Below, in pieces: positions 32,813 through 43,398 of a stretch of 64,000 nt of DNA. Each line of letters opens with the position of its first letter. Positions within the stretch are counted from its first letter, which is position 1. Position numbers and translations under genes: made by a program. The notes beneath the pieces are model-generated. The model was not told where the DNA came from. It ran no database searches and worked only from the letters and a program-made list of their open reading frames with translations. The DNA is taken from contig NZ_AHMT02000052.1 in assembly GCF_000243815.2 (NCBI RefSeq), forward strand, positions 35,001 through 99,000. Direction: 5' to 3'. The DNA comes from Leptospira alexanderi serovar Manhao 3 str. L 60. GTDB lineage: Bacteria; Spirochaetota; Leptospiria; Leptospirales; Leptospiraceae.

Positions 32813-33096
32813 AAATGCGGGCTCTAGACTCCGGGTAGTGTAACTTGTTACGACAAAAGGAGAAATTCTAAGCCGGTTGTGTTTTTTTGTAAAATTCGAA
32901 AAAGTAAGATTTCGCCGGTTGAACTTACAGAAAAATCCGGCTCTGGTACGTTTGAATTAAATTATAAAATTAAGGACCAAACGGATAAAAAAGACCCCGG
33001 AGAATTCCGAGGTTTGAAGTGGGTTTTAGACTTCGGGTAGTATAACAGAAACGTTAGAGGGCCTCGATGAAAGGCCCTCTTCGGCAAGGTGCTAAA
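32813..33096. other. Spacer with repeated hairpin modules downstream of the hsp20 pair
   Basis: No gene. A second hairpin (32995-33012, CCCCGGA / TCCGAGG) and its right flank (GGGTTTTAGACTTCGGGTAG) are an imperfect copy of the first hairpin and its flank at 32791-32842 (GGGCTCTAGACTCCGGGTAG). A third hairpin with stem AGAGGGCC / GGCCCTCT lies at 33056-33081, just after the hsp20 stop, and is the best terminator candidate for that operon. Confidence 0.5.
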
Positions 33097-33501
<405 letters not shown>

Positions 33502-33520
33502 AGTGATTCTCCTAAAAAAG

Positions 33521-33938
<418 letters not shown>

Positions 33939-33954
33939 GATTCTGGTACCTCTT

Positions 33955-34008
<54 letters not shown>

Positions 34009-34234
34009 TAAAAAATTAGCAATCTTTTTTATCGAGTGCCAGGGCGGGGGAGGGGAATTAAATTGTGAGATTCGGTGATTTCTTGTATCAAAAGTCAAAG
34101 TCCGCGAATTTAAAAGTCGATTCCCGATTGGGCATGATCGGAAGGGAATTCGTTTCATGAAATTGTCTGAACTCTTCCGTAAAAAAGCAGGGAGGCGGGT
34201 TTGTAGGAATTTCCTTGTTCTTGTAGTAATATGA

Positions 34235-35653
34235 TTATTTATATTTTACGACGAATATATCAGTCGTTCCATATCTAGGGGCCCCATTTATTCCTCTGTT
34301 TGTGTTTCCGATAACGTAGAGGTTTCTTTTCGGATCGAGTCTGATTTCTTTCCCGATTACATTCGCTTCAAAGCTACCAATCCGTTCTATCCATTTACTT
34401 TGTCCGGATGAATTATGCTTTGTAAGGAATGTATCTGTATCTCCTAACGAATCATCCCCTCCGTCTAAGATATTTCCATTGGTAAAACCAGTTGTAAAAA
34501 TATTTCCGCTTTTGTCGGTAATGATCGAACTGATTGTGGTACGTTTTGCTAAACTACTGGTTGGGCCGAATTGACGAATCCATTGTAAGGTGCCGTGTGA
34601 ATCGTATTTGGCTATGGTTCCGAGTTCATTCACTCCGCCTAACGTTGTTTCGAATCGCCCGTTGCTTGATCCGCTTATCAATATATTTCCAAATGGATCT
34701 GTGGTTATGGAAGCTTCATTAAAGAACTTGCCAGTAGAACCGAGTTGAGCAAAAAATCGCCCGTTGCCATTGCTGTCGTATTTAAGAATAAAAATGTCCC
34801 GGATTCCGATACTGGGGAGTGTATTTGTCTCATAGTTTGCGTTTCCGATACCGGTTATATAAATACCGCCTGTAGGTTTATCGAAAACGATTCCTTGCGA
34901 AGAACTTTCCGCTCTTGCGACTCCAATTTGACGGACCCAGTCCTCGTCTCCGTTGCTTTTAAACTTAATGATAAATCCGTTTGATCCGGTCAGAGGACCT
35001 CCAAAAGGTCCGTCTGTATGTCCAACTATATAAATATTTCCGAACGAATCTAATGTCATTTTACTGGGAAATATTCCATGATTTGCAATACCCTTTTGTT
35101 TAAACCAGATTTGATTTCCACCGGAATCGAATTTGATTAGAAACATATCTTCTATTCCCGTGAGTGCTCCCGGATAATTTCTGTTTGTATTGCCAGTTAC
35201 ATACACGTTATCGTTCGTATCGACTGCAATATCCCTTACAGACAAAGTTGTGTTTGCGTTTCCAATTTGTTTCGTCCAGATCGGATTCATTTGAGAATCA
35301 TATTTTCCAAGGATGATATCCTGGATTCCGAAGACTCCCGCCGCATTGTAAACACCTTCGTCCGTATCTCCTGCGATATAGATCGAACCTTTTTCGTCCA
35401 CGACTAAGCTGTTGCCGATCGTTCTTGCGTTAGGCGCTCCGATTGACAGGGTCCGTTCTAATTCAAATGTTTTCGAATCATCTTCGAGGTCGGCGGATTC
35501 GGAAAAAACGTTATCGATTGCTTCAATTTTTGCGATTCCTCGAACTAAAAGTTGAATCCAAGAGTCGTTTGTTCCCGGAGCTGGCACGCCTACTATCTTA
35601 GCCGGAGTGCAAGCTTGAAGGAGTATAAAAAGAAAAATGCAAATGCGATTCAT
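34235..35653 (-). CDS. SBBP-repeat beta-propeller lipoprotein
   Basis: 472 residues from the ATG at 35653, which gives the lipoprotein signal [15 protein letters not shown] with Cys at 15. The rest is made of SBBP-type repeats, about 50 residues each: units such as [41 protein letters not shown] and [15 protein letters not shown] alternate with [10 protein letters not shown] or WTKQIG-like strands. Such seven-bladed propellers are common in Leptospira surface proteins and are usually binding scaffolds; no enzyme motif is seen. It is monocistronic, and the region upstream is shared with the start of the O-antigen locus. Confidence 0.82.
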   Translation of the reverse strand: MNRICIFLFILLQACTPAKIVGVPAPGTNDSWIQLLVRGIAKIEAIDNVFSESADLEDDSKTFELERTLSIGAPNARTIGNSLVVDEKGSIYIAGDTDEGVYNAAGVFGIQDIILGKYDSQMNPIWTKQIGNANTTLSVRDIAVDTNDNVYVTGNTNRNYPGALTGIEDMFLIKFDSGGNQIWFKQKGIANHGIFPSKMTLDSFGNIYIVGHTDGPFGGPLTGSNGFIIKFKSNGDEDWVRQIGVARAESSSQGIVFDKPTGGIYITGIGNANYETNTLPSIGIRDIFILKYDSNGNGRFFAQLGSTGKFFNEASITTDPFGNILISGSSNGRFETTLGGVNELGTIAKYDSHGTLQWIRQFGPTSSLAKRTTISSIITDKSGNIFTTGFTNGNILDGGDDSLGDTDTFLTKHNSSGQSKWIERIGSFEANVIGKEIRLDPKRNLYVIGNTNRGINGAPRYGTTDIFVVKYK

Positions 35654-35961
35654 GATATTTTTTCCCAATTTCCAAACGTTATTTTCGACCGAAACCTTCG
35701 AGGCTTTTTGAGACAGAAATTTTCCAGGGAATAGGATGTTTTCCCCTACGCGGGTAGAATCTATTTGGTGTTTTTTAAGAAACGAATCACCTTACAATGA
35801 GACATCCTATCATTTACTTTTCTTTTCATTGCGTATTTTCCTACCGCTTTCTCGTTTCATGGCCTTAGCCTCCGTTTGTAAATTGAGAACGTAAGTTGTT
35901 CTTTCTAAAAGTGATTCAACTGAGGTTTGTTTGGAAATTGGAAGGATACAAACTTGAGGTC
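35654..35961. other. Gene-free boundary region before the O-antigen locus
   Basis: Divergent region between the SBBP lipoprotein and the O-antigen regulator. It must hold the lipoprotein promoter. No repeat or RNA gene is recognisable. Confidence 0.4.
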
Positions 35962-35978
35962 TGTTCAACAGTTGAACA
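35962..35978. promoter_or_regulatory. Perfect 17-bp palindrome, candidate operator of the O-antigen locus
   Basis: TGTTCAAC-A-GTTGAACA, eight-base perfect arms around one base. It ends seven bases before a TTGACA hexamer (35986-35991), where a DNA-binding repressor or activator would act on the promoter reading into the MarR-type regulator and the operon behind it. Autoregulation is a reasonable inference. Confidence 0.5.
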
Positions 35979-35985
35979 AAATTCC

Positions 35986-36016
35986 TTGACAGGATTCCTT
36001 TGCGTTTTTTTTATGA
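35986..36016 (+). promoter_or_regulatory. Candidate sigma-70 promoter of the O-antigen operon
   Basis: A perfect -35 hexamer TTGACA is followed 17-19 bases later by the weak -10-like TTTATG/TTATGA. It lies about 100 bases upstream of the regulator ATG at 36116. Confidence 0.4.
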
Positions 36017-36115
36017 ATCAGGATTTTCCAATTCTGGGACTGACCCGGCGAAGCTATACTCGAAGCTTCCGTTAGAGTTCCTTCTTCCGAATCTCCTTCT
36101 TTTTGGGTGTTCCTT

Positions 36116-36436
36116 ATGGATGATGCACTGAGACACAAACTTCTGAGAATCTTGGAAGCAAACCCCGAAGTCAATCAAAGAGAAATTTCCGAGATTTTAG
36201 GAATTAGTTTAGGTAAGGTAAACTATTGTCTGAAGGCTTTGATGGATAAGGGCTGGATTAAGGCAAAAAACTTTAAAAATAGTAATAACAAATTTGCTTA
36301 CACGTATTTTTTAACCCCGATGGGAATCGAAGAAAAAGCCCGTATTACGGTTCGTTATTTGAAGATGAAAATACAGGAATACGAACAAATCCAGAAAGAA
36401 ATCGAGGAGTTAAAGAAGGAAGTCGGGGAAGAATAA
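36116..36436 (+). CDS. MarR-family EPS-associated transcriptional regulator
   Basis: 106 residues from the ATG at 36116 (a GTG at 36107 is an alternative). A winged helix occupies about residues 5-75: [45 protein letters not shown], then the wing [20 protein letters not shown], followed by a dimerising coiled coil ([22 protein letters not shown]). This small family typically stands at the head of exopolysaccharide or O-antigen operons and is thought to control them. It is the first gene of the cluster, four bases before the next gene, and a palindromic candidate operator lies upstream. Confidence 0.88.
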   Translation: MDDALRHKLLRILEANPEVNQREISEILGISLGKVNYCLKALMDKGWIKAKNFKNSNNKFAYTYFLTPMGIEEKARITVRYLKMKIQEYEQIQKEIEELKKEVGEE

Positions 36437-36440
36437 GGCG

Positions 36441-37385
<945 letters not shown>

Positions 37386-37401
37386 GGGATGTAGCCAACA
37401 T

Positions 37402-38499
37402 TTGATTTTAGTAATAGGTTCGGGTATAGTTGGGAGTTGGATCGCGTATCAACTTTGTAAAAATACCAATTCAGATATTTATTTGTGTGATTCGTCCGAA
37501 AATCGAGGAGACGGCATAAGTGGGAGAAATTCGGGAGTTCTACATTCCGGAATTTATTATGCCGAAGATTCAAGAAAATTAAAACATTGTCTTAGAGGGT
37601 ATGAGTTATCTTTAGAGTTTTTCAATCAATTGAATGTTCCTTATAATATCTGCGGTAAAATTATTACAACTGGAGTTAGAGAAGATCTTTCCGTTGAGTT
37701 GCAAAAAAAAGAAAAATTAGAGGAACTTTATAATAAATCTATTCGATACGGTATTCGTGGTACAAGTTATATAAAAAATCTTTCTTTAGAATATCCTTCT
37801 CTTTTGGGAGAAAACGCGCTTCACCTTCCAAAAACGGGAGTGGTGGACGTTCCTCTTTATTTGAAAGCGTTATGGAAAGAATGCGAAAATTCCGGAGTTA
37901 CTTTTATCAAGGGAAAACGTTTTATTTTTCAGGAAGGAGAACCTTTCTTGTGTGATAGGCAATCGGGCCTTATGGAAAAAATCGAAGCCGATTGTATTGT
38001 AAACGCTGGCGGGCTTTATTCAGATGAGCTTTTGCAACAGTTGAACGAGTTAAAATACGAAATTCGTCCGAATAAAGGTGAGTATTACCGTTTAAGAAGA
38101 GAACTTCCATTTAAAAAGTTGGTTTATCCGCTTCCCTCTCATACAAGCACTGCATTAGGTGTTCATTATACGTTTCATCTAAACGGAGAGTCGTATGCAG
38201 GTCCAAATTCCAATTGGGCTGAATCCAAAACGGATTATAAATTTCAAACGCCAAGAGATGTCTTTTTTAATTCTTTAAAAAATATTACTAATTATTACAC
38301 TGAGGAAGATTTAATCCAAGGTTATGTAGGATTAAGGCCTAGATTATTTATTAATAGTAAACCGATCACTGATTTTGTAATAGAAAGATATCCAGAAAAT
38401 CGCCCCTGGATTCATTTGCTTGGTATTGAAAGTCCTGGGTTGACTTCTTCTCCTGCAATCGGTGAAGAAGTCTCTCTATTAGTCAAATCACTGATTTAG
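37402..38499 (+). CDS. FAD-dependent oxidoreductase (L-2-hydroxyglutarate oxidase-like)
   Basis: 365 residues if started at TTG 37402 (MILVIGSGIVGSWIAYQL); the frame is open to 37360, overlapping fcl. The FAD-binding dinucleotide motif is VIGSGIVGSWIA, and GRNSGVLHSGIYY is the signature shared with LhgO/DAO-type oxidases. ADCIVNAGGLYSDEL and the C-terminal HLLGIESPGLTSSPAIGEEV complete the fold. In O-antigen clusters such enzymes may oxidise a sugar-derived hydroxy acid or polyol; the actual substrate is unknown. The weak start and fcl overlap suggest translational coupling. Confidence 0.78.
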   Translation: MILVIGSGIVGSWIAYQLCKNTNSDIYLCDSSENRGDGISGRNSGVLHSGIYYAEDSRKLKHCLRGYELSLEFFNQLNVPYNICGKIITTGVREDLSVELQKKEKLEELYNKSIRYGIRGTSYIKNLSLEYPSLLGENALHLPKTGVVDVPLYLKALWKECENSGVTFIKGKRFIFQEGEPFLCDRQSGLMEKIEADCIVNAGGLYSDELLQQLNELKYEIRPNKGEYYRLRRELPFKKLVYPLPSHTSTALGVHYTFHLNGESYAGPNSNWAESKTDYKFQTPRDVFFNSLKNITNYYTEEDLIQGYVGLRPRLFINSKPITDFVIERYPENRPWIHLLGIESPGLTSSPAIGEEVSLLVKSLI

Positions 38500-38530
38500 T
38501 AACTTTTTCTTTATTCAAAAGAGGAAACAT

Positions 38531-39088
38531 ATGTTAGATCACTACAATGCGTATATTGGCCGTCTTCAATCGGTACTTGTTCCGGAAAGAGCATCGGAAA
38601 TAGAGCGTCTTGCATTTTCATTGAAGGACGCTTGGGAGACTAAAAAACAAGTTTTCTTCTGCGGTAACGGTGGAAGTGCTGGAAATGCAATTCATCTAGC
38701 GAATGATTTTAATTATGGTATTGATAAAAAGAATGGAATTGGGCTTCGTGTAGAGGCTTTGCCTGCAAATGCGGCGGTTATTACTTGTCTTGCGAATGAC
38801 GAAGGATACGATACCATTTTTTCTCAACAATTGGAAGTAAAAGCAAACCAAGGTGACATTTTGGTCGTTCTTTCTGGGAGCGGTAATTCACCTAACGTAG
38901 TAAAGGCGCTTGAAGTCGGAAATAAAATTGGAATGGTCACGTATGCAATTTTAGGATTTTCGGGAGGTAAGTGCAAGGAGTTGGCAAAATATCCAATTCA
39001 TTTTCCGATCAATGATATGCAAATATCAGAAGACCTACAAGTAATTGTAGGTCATATGTGTATGCAGTGGCTGTGCGGGGCAAAGTAA
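38531..39088 (+). CDS. gmhA: SIS-domain phosphosugar isomerase, GmhA-like
   Basis: 185 residues. One SIS domain with the phosphate-binding segment FCGNGGSAGNAIHLANDF (about 42-59) and LSGSGNSPNVVKALE near 114-128. The active-site Glu/His pattern is seen in EDLQVIVGHMCMQWL. GmhA converts sedoheptulose-7-phosphate to D-glycero-D-manno-heptose-7-phosphate. Together with the kinase/cytidylyltransferase and nucleotidyltransferase two and three genes downstream this supports activated heptose synthesis for the O-antigen. The split transketolase in the same cluster could influence supply of the C7 precursor. Confidence 0.82.
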   Translation: MLDHYNAYIGRLQSVLVPERASEIERLAFSLKDAWETKKQVFFCGNGGSAGNAIHLANDFNYGIDKKNGIGLRVEALPANAAVITCLANDEGYDTIFSQQLEVKANQGDILVVLSGSGNSPNVVKALEVGNKIGMVTYAILGFSGGKCKELAKYPIHFPINDMQISEDLQVIVGHMCMQWLCGAK

Positions 39089-39094
39089 ATTAGA

Positions 39095-40084
39095 ATGAAA
39101 GCTTTAGTTACCGGCGGAGCCGGGTTCATTGGAAGTCATCTCGTAGATCTTCTATTAGAAAATAAATTTGAGGTTACCGTTCTTGACAATTTTAGCACTG
39201 GAAGAGCTTTAAATTTAGGTCACGTAAAAGAGAATATTGATTTAGTGGAATGTGATCTATCGATTCAAGGAGATTGGATCAAAAAGTTTCAGTCAATTGA
39301 TTGTGTATTTCATCTTGCGGCACTCGCGGATATTGTTCCTAGTATTCAAAATCCGGAGGGTTATTTTCAATCTAATGTAACCGGTACTTTAAATGTTCTC
39401 CAAGCGAGTAGGCACTATGGCGTGAAGAGGTTTGTTTATTCTGCTTCTTCCTCGTGTTATGGGATTCCGAAACTTTATCCAACTCCTGAGACTTCACCGA
39501 TTCAACCTCAATATCCGTATGCCCTTACAAAAAGGATGGGAGAGGAGTTGGTCATGCACTGGGCTCAAGTTTATAAATTTCCAGCTTTGTCTTTGAGATT
39601 TTTTAACGTTTACGGGCCTAGATCTAGAACCTCAGGAACCTACGGTGCGGTCTTTGGTGTTTTTTTAGCTCAAAAGTTAGCAGGTAAACCATACACAGTT
39701 GTAGGCGATGGAAAACAAACTCGGGATTTTACTTATGTGCGAGATGTTGTGGAAGCAGTTTTTGCAGCCGCCCAAAGTGATAAAGTAGGTGAAATCTATA
39801 ATGTTGGAAGTGGTGCGACGGTTTCAGTAAATCGAATTGTAGAACTTTTGAAGGGAGAAGTTACTTACATCCCGAAGCGACCTGGTGAACCCGACAGTAC
39901 CTTTGCCGATATTACGAAGATTAAAAAAGATCTTAAGTGGTTCCCGAAAATATCGATCGAAGCAGGTATTGCGGAATTAATTAAAAATATAGATTATTGG
40001 AGAGAAGCTCCAGTATGGACGCCTGACAAAATAGAAAAAGCGACATCCGATTGGTTTAAGTATCTTGGCGGAACCAATTCATAA
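39095..40084 (+). CDS. NAD-dependent epimerase/dehydratase (UDP-sugar 4-epimerase-like)
   Basis: 329 residues, extended SDR. GGAGFIGSHLVDLL at 7-20 is the NAD-binding motif, YSASSSCYGIPK precedes the active-site Tyr/Lys in YPYALTKRMGEEL, and LRFFNVYGPRSRTSGTYGAV and DFTYVRDVVEAV are typical of UDP-hexose 4-epimerases. It probably epimerises or dehydrates a nucleotide sugar used by the cluster; the exact sugar is not readable from sequence. It overlaps the start of the following nucleotidyltransferase by 20 bases. Confidence 0.85.
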   Translation: MKALVTGGAGFIGSHLVDLLLENKFEVTVLDNFSTGRALNLGHVKENIDLVECDLSIQGDWIKKFQSIDCVFHLAALADIVPSIQNPEGYFQSNVTGTLNVLQASRHYGVKRFVYSASSSCYGIPKLYPTPETSPIQPQYPYALTKRMGEELVMHWAQVYKFPALSLRFFNVYGPRSRTSGTYGAVFGVFLAQKLAGKPYTVVGDGKQTRDFTYVRDVVEAVFAAAQSDKVGEIYNVGSGATVSVNRIVELLKGEVTYIPKRPGEPDSTFADITKIKKDLKWFPKISIEAGIAELIKNIDYWREAPVWTPDKIEKATSDWFKYLGGTNS

Positions 40085-40868
40085 AAACGAAATTAATGTT
40101 TTGATCCTTGCGGCAGGGCTTGGAACCAGACTTAAACCCCTTACGGATCGTTGGCCGAAATGTTTGATGCCGATTTCCGGGAAACCTTTACTTGAAATTT
40201 GGTTGGATCAAATCTCTCAATTAAAGATTTCTAAAGTGTTGGTAAATCTTCACTATTTAAGTGAGGTTGTTTCTTCTTTTTTAAAAAGACCGAAATATAA
40301 GGATTGGGTCAAATCCGTTTACGAGCCCGAGTTATTAGGTACGGCGGGGACTCTTCGGAAAAACTATGATTTTTTTAAAGGGAAAACTACCCTTCTGATT
40401 CATGGAGATAATCTATGTCTTTGCGATTTTAAATCCTTTGTAGGATTTCATTTTTTGAAAAGACCTAAGTTTTCTCTGATAACGATGATGACGTTTCGAA
40501 CTGATTCTCCCAAAAGTTGTGGGATTGTGGAACTCGACGATGACGGTATGGTTCAAAAATTTCACGAAAAAGTAGAGAACCCCCCGGGGGATCTTGCAAA
40601 TGCCGCCATCTATTTGATTGAACCGGAAGTTTTAGATTGGATTCGAGAAAGGAAATACGTGACTGATTTTAGCAATCAGGTGTTACCACAGTTTTTAGGT
40701 AGAATCGCTACTTGGGAAAACAAAGGTATAATGCGCGATATTGGAAATTCAAAGGCTTTGGCACAAGCTCAAAAGGAAGTCACTTTTCCAGAAAAGGATA
40801 ATTTGGATGAATGGGAAAGCGAATTTATATCGAACTCGATTCATCAATCAATTCAATCAATATTATGA
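40065..40868 (+). CDS. Sugar-phosphate nucleotidyltransferase (HddC-like)
   Basis: 267 residues. The nucleotidyl-transfer signature LAAGLGTRLKPLTDRWPKCL lies at 15-34, with the metal-binding Asp in LLIHGDNLCLCDF near 113. Small enzymes of this type couple NTP with sugar-1-phosphate; in a heptose context the closest role is D-glycero-D-manno-heptose-1-phosphate guanylyltransferase (HddC). TTG at 40065 is the start in frame, overlapping the previous gene. The stop overlaps the ATG of the next gene (ATGA). Specificity for GTP, CTP or UTP is inferred only from context. Confidence 0.8.
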   Translation: MAEPIHKNEINVLILAAGLGTRLKPLTDRWPKCLMPISGKPLLEIWLDQISQLKISKVLVNLHYLSEVVSSFLKRPKYKDWVKSVYEPELLGTAGTLRKNYDFFKGKTTLLIHGDNLCLCDFKSFVGFHFLKRPKFSLITMMTFRTDSPKSCGIVELDDDGMVQKFHEKVENPPGDLANAAIYLIEPEVLDWIRERKYVTDFSNQVLPQFLGRIATWENKGIMRDIGNSKALAQAQKEVTFPEKDNLDEWESEFISNSIHQSIQSIL

Positions 40869-42394
40869 TTCCGAATTCGCATAAGATAATATCCGTCGGG
40901 GACATTTCCCAACTTAGTGAAAGTCCATTAGAGGAGTCTTTAGTTCTTTGTTATGGACATTTTAATGTTATACATCCAGGGCATATTCGATTTTTACAAT
41001 ATGCTAAAAGTCTTGGAAAAAAGCTAAAAGTAGCGGTTCTTGGAGATCAGAGTATTACGGAATCCCAAAGAAGTAAATATTTTCATCAGATGGAAAGAGC
41101 GGAGGGTGTCGCTTCTTTGCATTTTGTGGATTTAGTTTACGTATTGGATAAAATTTCTTTGGAAGATTTATCGATTCGAATTAGACCTTCCGTTTTAGTT
41201 TTGGGTAAAGAGTTTGAAAATACCCATCGTGAAGACATCAAAGCAGCTGTTTCTACTGTTGAAGAGCAAAAAGGGAAGGTGATCTTTCATGCTGGAGAGA
41301 TTCATTATGCGAGCGCCGATTTACTACACGGTAATCAACAGGACTTGGAGTTTGAAAGAAAACAATTGTTCCTTCAAGCCTGTAAGAGACAAGGGGTGAG
41401 ACTTTCTAATCTTCTACAGCAAATTAGTAAGTTTTCAAATTCGAAAATCCTTGTTGTTGGCGATACAATCGTTGATCAATATGTTGCGTGTGACGCAATC
41501 GGGATGAGTGCCGAAGCCCCCGTTCTTGTCGTAAGAGAACTGGAAACAAAAGAATTCGTAGGCGGTGCGGGTATTGTAGCGGCTCATGTAAAAGCATTGG
41601 GTGCTAATTGCACATTTTTATCCGTGGTAGGCGAGGACGAGAATGCAAATTTAGTATATAAAAATTTGCGAGAACAAGGAATTGACGTACAGTTAATAAG
41701 TGATAACAGTCGTCCAACTACTTTCAAAATTCGTTATATGGTGGAGAATCAAAAACTATTTCGTGTTAGCCGTTTAAAAGAACATTCTTTATCTAAAAAA
41801 ATAGAAGATCAGTTGATTGAGAAGATCAAAACGGACGCAAAAAACTATGACGGAATTCTTATATGCGATTTTGTTTATGGTGTTATTACTCCGAGAATTC
41901 TCTCGGAAATTCAGTCGATAGCGAATAAAAATGAGATTCTACTTTTCGGAGATTTACAGTGTAGCAGTCAAGTTGGTAATGTAGCTAAATTTGAAGAATT
42001 CAATTTAATTTGTCCTACGGAGCGAGAGGCAAGAATTGCTCTTGGTAATCATGAAGACGGAGTGGAATGGATTGCAAATACTCTTTTGGAGAAAACACGT
42101 TCCAAAAATCTACTAATTAAACTAGGTGCTGAGGGATTTATCGCTTATTCGAATGATTCTTTCGGAAATTTTATAAGAAAAGAACACTTTCCTGCTCTAG
42201 TGTCGAATCCTGTCGATGTGGCCGGTGCCGGAGATTCCTTGTTGGCTGCTATTGCAGTTAGTATGTGTTCCGGTGCAAATTTAATGGAGGCGTCCGCGAT
42301 CGGTTCTTGTATGGCGGCGCTTGCGGTTCAAACGGTAGGGAATATACCCGTCTCTCATCAAAAAGTGGAAAATTATATTATGAACTTGGAGTAA
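40865..42394 (+). CDS. Bifunctional cytidylyltransferase-PfkB kinase (HldE-like, domains swapped)
   Basis: 509 residues from ATG 40865. The N-terminal nucleotidyltransferase domain has the HxGH motif in YGHFNVIHPGHIRFL (about 40-54). The C-terminal PfkB kinase domain starts near 195 (ILVVGDTIVDQYV) and has GGAGIVAAHVKALGA and the catalytic VDVAGAGDSLLAA near 455. E. coli HldE has the reverse order (kinase first). Expected activity: phosphorylation of a heptose phosphate at C1 and nucleotidyl transfer to heptose-1-phosphate. Coupled by ATGA overlap to the previous gene. Reported as HldE-like because substrate and nucleotide are unverified. Confidence 0.85.
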   Translation: MIPNSHKIISVGDISQLSESPLEESLVLCYGHFNVIHPGHIRFLQYAKSLGKKLKVAVLGDQSITESQRSKYFHQMERAEGVASLHFVDLVYVLDKISLEDLSIRIRPSVLVLGKEFENTHREDIKAAVSTVEEQKGKVIFHAGEIHYASADLLHGNQQDLEFERKQLFLQACKRQGVRLSNLLQQISKFSNSKILVVGDTIVDQYVACDAIGMSAEAPVLVVRELETKEFVGGAGIVAAHVKALGANCTFLSVVGEDENANLVYKNLREQGIDVQLISDNSRPTTFKIRYMVENQKLFRVSRLKEHSLSKKIEDQLIEKIKTDAKNYDGILICDFVYGVITPRILSEIQSIANKNEILLFGDLQCSSQVGNVAKFEEFNLICPTEREARIALGNHEDGVEWIANTLLEKTRSKNLLIKLGAEGFIAYSNDSFGNFIRKEHFPALVSNPVDVAGAGDSLLAAIAVSMCSGANLMEASAIGSCMAALAVQTVGNIPVSHQKVENYIMNLE

Positions 42395-42396
42395 CT

Positions 42397-43392
42397 ATGA
42401 TGGCTCAAGATATTAAAAGTATTTATATAACCGGTGGTGCGGGTTACGTCGGAGCAATGCTCGTACCTCGTCTACTTAACGAAGGATATAAAGTGACAGT
42501 CCTAGATCTTATGATCTATGGTGAAGATGTTCTTAAAGAACATCCTAACCTAACAAAGATTCAAGGGGATATTCGAGATCAAAATGTCTTGAATCAAACA
42601 ATTCCGGGTCATGATTCTGTCATTCATCTTGCATGTATTTCCAACGATCCTAGTTTTGAATTGAATCCTGATTTAGGAAAATCGATCAACTTAGACGCAT
42701 TTAGACCGCTTGTAGAGATTAGCAAAAAAAACAGAGTGAAAAGATTTATTTATGCTTCTTCTTCTTCCGTTTATGGAATTAAAGATGAACCAAATGTTAC
42801 GGAAGATTTTTCATTGGAACCTCTTACCGATTATTCTAAGTTCAAAGCGGATTGCGAAAAGATTCTCGCAGAATACCAAACCGATGATTTTACGACGGTT
42901 ACAATCCGACCCGCAACAGTTTGTGGATATTCCCCTAGACAAAGGTTGGATGTTGTGGTAAATATTTTAACCAATCTTGCTTATCATAAAAGAGAGATTA
43001 GCGTATTTGGAGGAGCACAACTTCGTCCGAACATTCATATCGATGATATGGTAGATGCGTATTTGGTTTTATTACGCGCTCCAAAAGAAAAGGTAGCTGG
43101 AGAAATATATAACGCCGGTTACTTAAACTTTACAGTTTCTGAAATTGCTAATATGGTGAAAGAAGTTGTCGGAGAAGATGTAAAGTTAGTTACAACTCCT
43201 ACAAACGATAATCGATCTTACCATATTTCCTCCGATAAGATTTATAATCAGTTGGGATTTCGTGCAAATCGCTCCATCAAGCTTGCGGCAGAAGATTTAA
43301 AGAAAGCTTTTGATTCTGGCCTTCTTCCAAATTCTCTGACTGATGAAAAATATTTTAATATAAAACGTATGCAATCTCTAAGTTTAAGGTAA
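42397..43392 (+). CDS. NAD-dependent epimerase/dehydratase (SDR)
   Basis: 331 residues from ATG 42397, preceded by GGAG; a longer frame to 42265 overlaps the previous gene and is not needed. The Rossmann motif is ITGGAGYVGAMLVPRLL (about 10-26). YASSSSVYG and the active-site Tyr/Lys in LTDYSKFKADCE follow, then TIRPATVCGYSPRQRLDVVV and RPNIHIDDMVDAYL. It is an SDR acting on nucleotide sugars, of the group often found in deoxysugar or heptose modification clusters. The specific reaction (epimerase, dehydratase or reductase) cannot be set from the motifs. Confidence 0.83.
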   Translation: MMAQDIKSIYITGGAGYVGAMLVPRLLNEGYKVTVLDLMIYGEDVLKEHPNLTKIQGDIRDQNVLNQTIPGHDSVIHLACISNDPSFELNPDLGKSINLDAFRPLVEISKKNRVKRFIYASSSSVYGIKDEPNVTEDFSLEPLTDYSKFKADCEKILAEYQTDDFTTVTIRPATVCGYSPRQRLDVVVNILTNLAYHKREISVFGGAQLRPNIHIDDMVDAYLVLLRAPKEKVAGEIYNAGYLNFTVSEIANMVKEVVGEDVKLVTTPTNDNRSYHISSDKIYNQLGFRANRSIKLAAEDLKKAFDSGLLPNSLTDEKYFNIKRMQSLSLR

Positions 43393-43398
43393 GTTAAA

